Below are positions 1 through 5,074 of a stretch of 8,439 nt of DNA, piece by piece. Source of the stretch: Desulfobacterales bacterium (GTDB lineage Bacteria; Desulfobacterota; Desulfobacteria; Desulfobacterales; Desulfosalsimonadaceae); the NCBI GenBank assembly GCA_018224315.1, contig JAGTVF010000061.1:1-8439 (forward strand). The letters are read 5' to 3'. Under the pieces are notes generated by a model. That model was not told where the DNA came from. It ran no database searches and was given only the letters and a program-made list of their open reading frames with translations. A program made the translations under genes and the position numbers. Positions within the stretch are counted from its first letter, which is position 1; each line of letters starts with the position of its first letter.

Positions 1-319
1 CCGGATCGCCCCGCCATTCATGGCTGATTTCCCAGTTCTGGCAGAAGCAGCAGGTCAGGCTGCAGCCGGTTACAAAGATGGTGCCAGAGCCGTGGCGGCC
101 CACCAGGGGGGCTTCCTCGCCAAAGTGGGGGTGGCATCCCGAAACCATCATCTGTTTTGTGGTTCCGCAGATTCCGGTCTCGCCGGCTGTCCGGTTGACG
201 TGGCACTGCCTGGGGCAAAGGGTGCAGTCTTCCAGAATTTTGTATGCCCGGCGGATTTTTTCGGCCAATTCCCCGGTTTTGTGGATTTCCAGGTATGCCG
301 GGCGGTATGGGGTGCTCAT
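1..319 (-). CDS. PflX-like radical SAM protein (COG1313), N-terminal part
   Basis: Reading the minus strand from the ATG at 319 gives 106 residues that run off the left window edge, so the C-terminal part is missing. The radical SAM cluster motif CX3CX2C is visible as GCSLTCCFCQNW, with C86, C90 and C93. Upstream lies a second cysteine set, CTLCPRQC (C32, C35, C39) followed by C51 and C62, typical of the PflX/pyruvate formate-lyase-activating-like family (COG1313), whose members are Fe-S proteins that cleave S-adenosylmethionine; their substrate is generally unknown. The start is supported by an AGGAA Shine-Dalgarno site (326-330) six bases before the ATG and by a promoter at 351-379. It is transcribed divergently from the outer-membrane protein gene. 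Family assignment is firm; the specific activity is not. Confidence 0.88.
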   Translation of the reverse strand, partial: MSTPYRPAYLEIHKTGELAEKIRRAYKILEDCTLCPRQCHVNRTAGETGICGTTKQMMVSGCHPHFGEEAPLVGRHGSGTIFVTGCSLTCCFCQNWEISHEWRGDP

Positions 320-350
320 GGGGCTTTCCTGTGTCTGAAGATTATGCATA

Positions 351-379
351 AGGATAAAGAGGGGCAGGGGCCATGTCAA
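351..379 (-). promoter_or_regulatory. Sigma-70-type promoter of the radical SAM gene
   Basis: On the minus strand there is a perfect -35 box TTGACA (374-379), a 17-base spacer, and a -10 box TATCCT (351-356, 4 of 6 matches to TATAAT). Transcription would start near 344 and leave a leader of about 25 bases before the ATG at 319. Spacing and position both fit; it is not experimentally shown. Confidence 0.6.
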
Positions 380-464
380 TGACAATTGGCCCGGCCTGTC
401 CATCCGTTATGCGGTTTTTCGGGTCTGTTGCCGGTGGATCTCAGGCTTTTTTCAGTGTGTGCCG

Positions 465-550
465 CATGGGGCCGGCCGGGTGTGCTTTGCTCCCTGCTGA
501 CCGCTTGCGCGCTCAATGCGACCCGCAAAGCACACCCGGCCGGCCCCATG
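465..550. repeat. Palindromic element A: 26-bp perfect stem with 34-nt loop
   Basis: Positions 465-490 and 525-550 are exact reverse complements over 26 bases (beginning CATGGGGCC and ending GGCCCCATG). They enclose a 34-base loop (491-524) that starts TCCCTGCTGACC and ends AATGCGACCC. The loop recurs with one difference in a second element at 1771-1858. There is no T-run directly after either arm, so it does not look like an ordinary terminator. It sits between the divergent radical SAM and outer-membrane protein genes. It could be a mobile palindromic repeat, a structured RNA or a protein-binding cruciform; I do not recognise a named family. Confidence 0.9.
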
Positions 551-615
551 GCCAACCCCCGTCAGTATCGCGAAAAATGCCGGAAAACAGAAGGACGGCA
601 ATTCCATTTCATTTG

Positions 616-633
616 TTTTACATAAATGTAAAA
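616..633. promoter_or_regulatory. Palindromic operator or enhancer site, copy 1
   Basis: TTTTACATAAATGTAAAA is a perfect palindrome with 8-base arms and a 2-base centre. Fifteen bases of it (619-633) recur at 649-663 with one mismatch. It lies about 155-170 bases upstream of the predicted start from the sigma-54-type promoter at 760-775, the usual distance for enhancer-binding activators of that sigma factor. The binding protein is unknown. Confidence 0.5.
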
Positions 634-648
634 ATTAAATATATAGAA

Positions 649-663
649 TACAAAAATGTAAAA
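649..663. promoter_or_regulatory. Palindromic operator or enhancer site, copy 2
   Basis: TACAAAAATGTAAAA matches copy 1 (619-633) at 14 of 15 bases and keeps the TACA-N4-TGTA dyad. The two copies are offset by 30 bases, close to three turns of the helix, so bound dimers would sit on the same face. The surrounding 605-750 tract is strongly AT-rich, unlike the GC-rich genes on either side. Confidence 0.45.
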
Positions 664-759
664 GCAATGGGTTTCCTCTGGTTTTTAAAAAATACGATGG
701 ATGAATATAACATACTGATAAAGATATAATCTTTTAAAATCTATTTATTTTTTCATAAC

Positions 760-775
760 TGGCACGTTTCTGGCT
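760..775 (+). promoter_or_regulatory. Sigma-54 (-24/-12) promoter
   Basis: TGGCACGTTTCTGGCT matches the RpoN consensus TGGCACG-N4-TTGCW at all but one specified base, with the essential GG and GC dinucleotides at the correct separation. The predicted transcription start is near 786, giving a leader of about 52 bases before the ATG at 838. This argues against the upstream in-frame ATG at 778, which would precede the transcript start. Such promoters need an ATP-dependent activator; the paired palindromes at 616-663 are candidate sites for it. Confidence 0.7.
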
Positions 776-837
776 TTATGAAAAACAGGTTCGGCGTTTG
801 GTGTCTTTCAATAATATATAATCAGGAGGAACAGAGG

Positions 838-1569
838 ATGAAGAAACAGATGAAGGTGTCGGTTGTAACAGGCTTGCTGGTGGTATTATGTGCGGTAGCG
901 GGATTGTCGGCCAAGGCCCATGCCGCTGATGTCACAGCGGGAACGGATTTGGCTTCGGCCTATGTGTGGCGGGGCATTACGTTTAATGACGGGCTGGTGG
1001 CCCAGCCCTCTGTGGATGTTACCTCTGGTGGTTTCGGGTTTAATGTCTGGGCAAACATGGATATTGACGATTATGATGACACCTTAAACAGTGGCGAGTT
1101 CTCAGAGGTGGATCTCACTCTGTCCTACGCTTTTTCTTTGGATCCCGTGGATGTAAGCGTTGGCTACATCGAATACCTGTTTCCCGAGGGCGGATCCGGG
1201 ACCCGGGAGGTGTATGCGGGCCTGTCCATTGAGCCGCTTTCCGGATTGACCGCCGGTGTTACAGGCTATTATGATTTTGATGAGGTGGAGGACTATTATG
1301 TCAATGTTTCACTGGGCTATGCCTATGAATTGGCAAAAGACCTGACCCTGGGAGCCGGGGCGGCGGTGGGCATTGCCGGGGATGACGCAAGTGCGGGCGA
1401 GGATTCAGGCTTTCACGAGTACCTGCTTTCTGTGGACTGCGCCTGGGCGCTCACCGAGGCCCTGGAAGTAACCGCCTATCTGGCCTACACGGATAATTTC
1501 GACAAAGACGTGCTTCCGGACCAGGACACGGACTGGTTCGGGGGAATGGGGGTTTATTACAGCTTTTAA
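838..1569 (+). CDS. Outer-membrane beta-barrel protein, TorF/TIGR02001-like
   Basis: The product has 243 residues. Residues 1-29 form a Sec signal peptide: lysines at the N terminus, a hydrophobic stretch from about 7 to 23, and an AHA cleavage site before A30. The mature part begins with a DLASAYVWRGITFNDG segment (about 37-52), the hallmark of the TorF/TIGR02001 family of putative porins (usually YxxRGxSxSD). Alternating hydrophobic strands follow, and the chain ends in YYSF, the aromatic C terminus used by the BAM machinery. The sequence is acidic and rich in Asp and Gly. The start at 838 is chosen over an in-frame ATG at 778 because an AGGAGG site (824-829) lies 8 bases before it, the signal peptide begins there, and 778 precedes the predicted sigma-54 transcript start. 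The solute carried, if any, is unknown. It stands alone, followed by a hairpin at 1606-1642. Confidence 0.8.
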   Translation: MKKQMKVSVVTGLLVVLCAVAGLSAKAHAADVTAGTDLASAYVWRGITFNDGLVAQPSVDVTSGGFGFNVWANMDIDDYDDTLNSGEFSEVDLTLSYAFSLDPVDVSVGYIEYLFPEGGSGTREVYAGLSIEPLSGLTAGVTGYYDFDEVEDYYVNVSLGYAYELAKDLTLGAGAAVGIAGDDASAGEDSGFHEYLLSVDCAWALTEALEVTAYLAYTDNFDKDVLPDQDTDWFGGMGVYYSF

Positions 1570-1605
1570 TCAGTTTTCCAAATTTTCGCCCTTTCCGGGA
1601 TTTGA

Positions 1606-1642
1606 CAGCAAGGCCCGCTGTGCAGTGCAGCGGGCCTTGCTG
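1606..1642 (+). terminator. Strong stem-loop after the outer-membrane protein gene
   Basis: CAGCAAGGCCCGCTG (1606-1620) and its exact reverse complement (1628-1642) form a 15-bp stem with a 7-base loop, beginning 36 bases after the stop codon. No U-tract follows immediately; the nearest T-run is at 1662-1667. It may act as a terminator or as a transcript-stabilising hairpin. Confidence 0.6.
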
Positions 1643-1770
1643 CGTCATGACAATGGGCTTGTTTTTTCCGGCCAGGCCTGACAGAATCTAATTATGATGG
1701 CGCCATCTGAAATCAGACTTCTAGGTGACTTTAAAAAAGTTGCTGTTCGTGCCTGGTTCTTTAATTTTCG

Positions 1771-1858
1771 CATGATGCCGGCCCGGTGGCGGTTTGCTCC
1801 CTGCTGACCGCTTGCGCGCTCAATGCGACTCGCAAACCACCCCCGGGCCGGCATCATG
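1771..1858. repeat. Palindromic element B, second copy of element A
   Basis: The arms 1771-1797 and 1832-1858 are complementary at 25 of 27 positions (start CATGATGCCGG, end CCGGCATCATG) and enclose a 34-base loop (1798-1831). The loop differs from that of element A at one base (T1830 against C523). Including the adjoining TTTGC/GCAAA closing pairs, the shared core is 44 bases with 43 identities. The outer arms differ from element A yet remain paired: G469-C546, G470-C545 and G478-C537 in A correspond to A1775-T1854, T1776-A1853 and C1784-G1845 here. Both copies keep CATG at the stem base and a following GGCC. Confidence 0.88.
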
Positions 1859-1964
1859 GCCGACTGTGTGCAAAGTTTCAAGGGGGGCGGAGCAACACAT
1901 CCAAGTCGTAAAAAGCGTTGTTTTCATGCCCGGTCCCGTGGGCTGGCCCGGCAAGAACCCTTCC

Positions 1965-2130
1965 AAGGAAGCCCTGGGGCGGGGTCGGTTTGTGAAGCGA
2001 CATTGAGCGTTTCCGGAACAAATTCAGCCAATGCTGGAGCGAATAAAGTTTCAAATTGCCCGGGGCTGGATGGAAAAAACCCGGAAACGGTCAGGAGCGA
2101 AAAAACCGGCGCCGGCCCCAGGGCTTCCTT
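1965..2130. repeat. Long imperfect inverted repeat or structured element
   Basis: The outer arms are AAGGAAGCCCTGGGGC (1965-1980) against its exact complement at 2115-2130, continued by 1981-1991 against 2103-2113 with one bulge, one mismatch and one possible G-U pair. A nested second stem pairs CGTTTCCGG (2008-2016) with CCGGAAACG (2081-2089). The centre holds a small hairpin CAGC-CAAT-GCTG (2025-2036). There is no open frame of substance inside. It could be a folded RNA, a miniature non-autonomous mobile element or a remnant of one. It is unrelated to elements A and B except for a shared CGCTCAATG string on the opposite strand. Confidence 0.6.
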
Positions 2131-2162
2131 CCTGCAAAAGTATCGGATGATATAATCAGCTT

Positions 2163-2191
2163 TTTACAGGTTTATCAGGCTTTGGTATGAA
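2163..2191 (+). promoter_or_regulatory. Candidate sigma-70 promoter of the flavoprotein gene
   Basis: TTTACA (2163-2168, 5 of 6 matches) and TATGAA (2186-2191, 4 of 6) are separated by 17 bases. Transcription would begin near 2198, about 32 bases before the ATG at 2230. The -10 box is only moderate. Confidence 0.4.
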
Positions 2192-2229
2192 ATGGCACTG
2201 GCATAACATTTAAAACAAGGGGCAGGCTT

Positions 2230-2826
2230 ATGGGAAAAATTGTTGCCATTTACGGCAGCCCGCGGCGGGCGGGAAACACCGCAACCCTGCTGGCGGAAGC
2301 CGTGGCCGGGGCCAGAAGCCGGGGGGCGCTGGTGGAGGAAATTGTTTTGCGGGATCGTAAGATATCGCCCTGCCTGGAGATTTACGGATGCAAAAAATCG
2401 GGTGAATGCGTGATCAAAGATGACTTTCAGGCCGTGCGCGACGCCATGCTGGCAGCAGACGGGCTGATGCTGGCCACGCCCATTTTTTTCTATACGGTCA
2501 GCGCCCATGTCAAGGCGCTCATGGACCGATGCCAGTCTTTGTGGGTGAAAAAATACTGGATTGACAAAACCGCCCCCGGCCAGTGGGCAACACGGCGGCA
2601 GGGTTTGTTGATTTCCGTGGGTGCCACAAAGGGCAAGCGCCTGTTTGACGGCACCCTGCTGACTGTGAAATATTTTTTCGACGTCCTGGATGCCCGGCTG
2701 TGGGATAGCCTTCTCTACAGGGGCCTGGATTTTGAAGGCGACGTGCAAAAATATCCCCAATACCTGGAGCAGGCCCGGGATGCCGGCTGCCGCCTGGCAG
2801 AGGCAATCGGCAAGGATAATGTGTAA
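2230..2826 (+). CDS. Flavodoxin-fold NAD(P)H-dependent FMN reductase family protein
   Basis: The 198-residue product begins KIVAIYGSPRRAGNTATLL (residues 3-21), the FMN-phosphate loop of the flavodoxin-like/NADPH-dependent FMN reductase family. The segment LMLATPIFFYTVSAHVKALMDR (79-100) is the second flavin-contacting region seen in these proteins. Between them are three cysteines in ISPCLEIYGCKKSGEC (C48, C54, C60) followed by VIKDDF. The family often has cysteines here and the iron-sulfur flavoprotein branch uses a compact set to bind a 4Fe-4S cluster; the CX5CX5C spacing here is wider, so a cluster is not assured. It is probably a soluble cytoplasmic electron-transfer enzyme; partners are unknown. 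An AGGGG ribosome-binding site at about 2218-2222 supports the start. It has its own candidate promoter and no close partner gene. Confidence 0.82.
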   Translation: MGKIVAIYGSPRRAGNTATLLAEAVAGARSRGALVEEIVLRDRKISPCLEIYGCKKSGECVIKDDFQAVRDAMLAADGLMLATPIFFYTVSAHVKALMDRCQSLWVKKYWIDKTAPGQWATRRQGLLISVGATKGKRLFDGTLLTVKYFFDVLDARLWDSLLYRGLDFEGDVQKYPQYLEQARDAGCRLAEAIGKDNV

Positions 2827-2860
2827 AAGGACCGGGCCTGATTGGATCCCAAAACCCCAA

Positions 2861-2884
2861 TATCCGGGATATCCCGGTATCCGG
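2861..2884. promoter_or_regulatory. Overlapping palindromes, possible operator
   Basis: CCGGGATATCCCGG (2864-2877) is a perfect 14-base palindrome. TATCCGG occurs at 2861-2867 and again at 2878-2884, so half-sites overlap. The cluster ends just before the -35 box at 2886, a usual place for a regulator to bind. No T-tract follows, so a terminator for the preceding gene is less likely. Confidence 0.4.
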
Positions 2885-2885
2885 A

Positions 2886-2914
2886 TTGACACGGCAGGGT
2901 TTCAAAATTATATA
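2886..2914 (+). promoter_or_regulatory. Sigma-70-type promoter of the cytidylate-kinase-like gene
   Basis: A perfect TTGACA (2886-2891), a 17-base spacer and TATATA (2909-2914) within an AT-rich stretch make this the best sigma-70-type promoter in the window. The start of transcription would be near 2921, giving a leader of about 68 bases. Confidence 0.6.
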
Positions 2915-2988
2915 AAAATAAGACAGAATGAAAATCCTTTGCGCAAGTGTTTGCCCGTGTACTGCAATCCAACCGGTAAGGAGGCTGC

Positions 2989-3693
2989 ATGAAAATTCAT
3001 CGGGGACGTTCTGTGGACAAGATAGTCGAGGAGCAGATTCAGCAGTGGCAGGCATCCAGGGGGGCTGCAAAAAAAGAGGAGCCTGTCAAAACCTCCGTAA
3101 TCACCATTTCCCGGCAACCCGGCAGCCGGGGCAACGAGATTGCGGTAAAACTGGCCAGGGCCTTTGAGTATGAGCTGTTTGACCGGGAAATCATTCAGCA
3201 GATGGCCCGGGATTCCAATATGAGCGCCAAGGTGCTGGAAACCCTGGACGAAAAGGGTCTGAACATGCTCGAGGACGTGATCGCCACAATTGTGGAACAG
3301 CGGCATCTGTGGCCGGATCAGTACATGAAGCATCTCATGAAAATCATCGGCACCATCGGCCGGCACGGAAAAGCCGTGATCGTGGGCCGGGGGGCAACCT
3401 TTATCATCCCCCGGGAGGAAAACATCCGGCTTCGCTTCATAGCTTCTCTGGAAAACCGCATCCAAAAGGTGGCAGAGGACTTAAATGTGTCCGCAGAAGA
3501 GGCCCGGCGGCAGATTTATGACCTGGAGGCCCGGCGCCGATCCTTTACCCGCAGGTATTTCTACACCAATGTGGATGAGCCCACGCATTACGATATGATC
3601 ATCAACACCGATGACATCAGTGATGATCAGGCCGTGGCCATGATCCAATCCCTGGTGGAAAACGGTTTCAAGCGCGGGCCGGCCCGGGGTTAA
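2989..3693 (+). CDS. Cytidylate-kinase-like protein (Cytidylate_kin2 type)
   Basis: The 234-residue protein has a basic N-terminal helical extension (about 1-32), then VITISRQPGSRGNEIAVKLA (37-56), the nucleotide-binding loop region of the cytidylate kinase-like family (PF13189), in which the usual Walker A lysine is replaced; LFDREII (63-69); AVIVGRGA (129-136); and an Arg-rich C-terminal section with EARRRSFTRRYFY resembling the family lid. These proteins are presumed nucleotide kinases or nucleotide sensors, but the substrate is not established and they should not be equated with Cmk. A strong AAGGAGG site (2979-2985) precedes the ATG by a few bases. The gene has its own promoter. Its stop overlaps the stop of the convergent cobS gene by 4 bases. 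Confidence 0.85.
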   Translation: MKIHRGRSVDKIVEEQIQQWQASRGAAKKEEPVKTSVITISRQPGSRGNEIAVKLARAFEYELFDREIIQQMARDSNMSAKVLETLDEKGLNMLEDVIATIVEQRHLWPDQYMKHLMKIIGTIGRHGKAVIVGRGATFIIPREENIRLRFIASLENRIQKVAEDLNVSAEEARRQIYDLEARRRSFTRRYFYTNVDEPTHYDMIINTDDISDDQAVAMIQSLVENGFKRGPARG

Positions 3694-4454
3694 AGCCGGA
3701 TTGCCGCGAATAGCAGCAAAAGCGCCTCGGTGATTTCACACATGGCCCCGAGCATGTCGCCGGTGATCCCGCCGATGCGCCGGCGGTAAAACCGTATAAG
3801 CCATGCGCACGTGGCGAAAAACACCAGGGTCAGAAGCAGGCCCTGCCACCCCAGCAGCAGGCTGAGGGCTACGCAGACCCCGATTCCCCAGAAATCGGCC
3901 GGTGAAAGGCGCCGGCCGAAAAGGTCTGCTGCCGTGCCCCCGCCGGGCCGGGCATAGGGCAAAAATCGGACTCCCAGCAGCATGGCGGATCTGGCATAGG
4001 CGGGCACGAGCATCAGGATCAAAAACCGTTCAAAGCCGGCCGTGCCATGGTCCGGCATCCCGCAAATCCCCCCGTACTTGGCCAGCAGAACGCAGATTAG
4101 CACCACGGCGCCCATAACCCCGATACGGCTGTCTTTCATGATCAAAAGGGTGGTTTCCCGGTCCTTGTGGGAAAAAAAACCGTCAGCCGAGTCTGCCAGC
4201 CCGTCTAAGTGCAGGGCCCCTGTGAGCACCACCAGGACGATAACGTCTGCGGCCCCGGCCGCGGACGGTGAAAAAAGCCTGAAAAAAAGCGCATCCGCCC
4301 CTGCCAGGATCAATCCCAGGATCAGTCCCACGGCCGGGAAAAAAGGGATCATGGCCCTGGGGTGATAGGCATCTGCGGCTCCGGCCGGCAGGATGGTGAT
4401 AAAGCGCAGGGCTGCGGCCAGGTGGGTCAGGTGGGTTTTCATCGCCGGTTTCAT
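3690..4454 (-). CDS. cobS: Adenosylcobinamide-GDP ribazoletransferase CobS
   Basis: CobS joins adenosylcobinamide-GDP with alpha-ribazole (or its phosphate) in the last steps of cobalamin assembly and is an integral inner-membrane enzyme. The 254-residue product contains the family signature HLDGLADSADG (82-92), thought to bind metal and substrate, then KDSRIGVMG (107-115) and a late GGITGDMLGA segment. Several hydrophobic membrane segments alternate with these motifs. The length matches the usual 245-260 residues. The start at 4454 lies 3 bases after the stop of the preceding YjbQ-family gene, so translation is probably coupled; an alternative in-frame ATG lies 12 bases downstream at 4442. 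Its stop overlaps that of the convergent kinase-like gene (TTAA, 3690-3693). No cobalamin riboswitch was seen nearby. Confidence 0.93.
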   Translation of the reverse strand: MKPAMKTHLTHLAAALRFITILPAGAADAYHPRAMIPFFPAVGLILGLILAGADALFFRLFSPSAAGAADVIVLVVLTGALHLDGLADSADGFFSHKDRETTLLIMKDSRIGVMGAVVLICVLLAKYGGICGMPDHGTAGFERFLILMLVPAYARSAMLLGVRFLPYARPGGGTAADLFGRRLSPADFWGIGVCVALSLLLGWQGLLLTLVFFATCAWLIRFYRRRIGGITGDMLGAMCEITEALLLLFAAIRL

Positions 4455-4457
4455 GGA

Positions 4458-4886
4458 TTATTTTTCACCCATGAGGGTGACGCCCACAGTCCGGGTTCGG
4501 TCCCGGTTGTCATGGTTGATGGCCACCACCTGCTGCCAGGTGCCGCACTGCATTTTGCCGCTGCGCACGGGCATGGAGACCGACGGTCCGATGATGGCGG
4601 CCTGGACATGGCTGTGGCCGTTTCCGTCGTGCCAGGCTTTTTCATGCTCGTATTCCATTTCCCTGGGAGCCATGCGATCAATGGCCCGGCGCAGGTCCTC
4701 GACAACCCCGGGTTCGTATTCAATTGTGGTCAGTGAGCCGGTGGATCCGATGATGGTGGCCGATATCCGGCCGTTTTGAATCCCCGATTCCCTGACCATG
4801 GCTTTGAGCGGCCCGGTGATATCGGCCATGCCCATGTGCGCCCCGAGTTTGACCTCAATGTCTTTGCAATATAAAATTGTGCTCAT
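4458..4886 (-). CDS. YjbQ/UPF0047 family protein
   Basis: The 142-residue product matches the YjbQ (UPF0047, COG0432) family: TGSLTTIEYEPGVVEDL (49-65) occupies the position of the family HTT-A-NE segment; WHDGNGHSHVQA (85-96) carries the conserved metal-ligand histidines H91 and H93; and GTWQQVVAINHDNRDRTR (115-132) is the family C-terminal signature. Some members show thiamine-phosphate synthase activity, but the physiological role is uncertain. The frame is open upstream to 4997, but similarity begins at MSTILYCKD, so I start at 4886; the Shine-Dalgarno site there is weak (GGGA about 11 bases upstream). It is the first gene of a two-gene unit with cobS. A functional link with cobalamin is not known. 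Confidence 0.85.
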   Translation of the reverse strand: MSTILYCKDIEVKLGAHMGMADITGPLKAMVRESGIQNGRISATIIGSTGSLTTIEYEPGVVEDLRRAIDRMAPREMEYEHEKAWHDGNGHSHVQAAIIGPSVSMPVRSGKMQCGTWQQVVAINHDNRDRTRTVGVTLMGEK

Positions 4887-5004
4887 GATGCCATTTTCCC
4901 GGTTTCTGTGAATTTTGCCGCATTTGTCGCTTTTTGGGTAGCATATTACGGATGAAGAATCAAATCCAATGGGCTTGACCGGGATGGCCGGGGCCAAAAG
5001 ATGC

Positions 5005-5033
5005 TTGACTGTTTGGGGTATGTGACCTAATTT
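5005..5033 (+). promoter_or_regulatory. Weak candidate promoter for cooC
   Basis: TTGACT (5005-5010) and TAATTT (5028-5033) are 17 bases apart, 42 bases before the cooC ATG. The -35 box is good (5 of 6), the -10 box poor (3 of 6). It is offered as the best candidate in the 188-base gap between the divergent genes. Confidence 0.3.
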
Positions 5034-5074
5034 GTTTTCAATTATCCAAATTTTGAGGGAAAGGATTTATTGAT

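Larger units (their letters stand above)
1570..2229. other. Gene-free interval rich in inverted repeats
   Basis: I see no credible gene in these 660 bases: the open frames present are short, have no ribosome-binding site and translate to low-complexity Pro/Gly/Arg-rich text. The interval holds the stem-loop at 1606-1642, a 12-bp perfect palindrome GATGGCGCCATC (1696-1707), palindromic element B (1771-1858), a long imperfect inverted repeat (1965-2130) and a candidate promoter (2163-2191) for the next gene. Confidence 0.6.

Noticed and set aside
465..550. Element A as an integron attC site or a rho-independent terminator
   Set aside because: It has no core RYYYAAC/GTTRRRY sites, its loop is conserved while its stem varies, and no T-tract follows either arm.
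373..729. Open frame across element A, and a similar one at 1794-2006 across element B
   Set aside because: Both translate the shared palindrome core (LLPADRLRAQCD) but have no ribosome-binding site, diverge outside the core and carry stem changes that follow base pairing rather than codons.
725..730. Perfect TATAAT as a sigma-70 -10 box upstream of the outer-membrane gene
   Set aside because: No acceptable -35 box lies 16-18 bases before it, and the tract is so AT-rich that the hexamer is expected by chance. It remains an alternative if the sigma-54 promoter fails.
778..837. In-frame upstream ATG extending the outer-membrane protein by 20 residues
   Set aside because: It precedes the predicted sigma-54 transcript start, and the 838 start has a strong AGGAGG site and begins the signal peptide directly.
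2190..2206. TGGCACTGGCATAACA as a second sigma-54 promoter
   Set aside because: The first half matches, but there is no GC at the -12 position.
2164..3465. Long minus-strand open frames opposite the flavoprotein and kinase-like genes
   Set aside because: They mirror well-supported plus-strand genes and show no recognisable motifs; GC-rich codons on one strand leave the other open.
4887..4997. Longer N terminus for the YjbQ-family protein
   Set aside because: The extra 37 residues lack family similarity and the protein family begins at the Met encoded at 4886.
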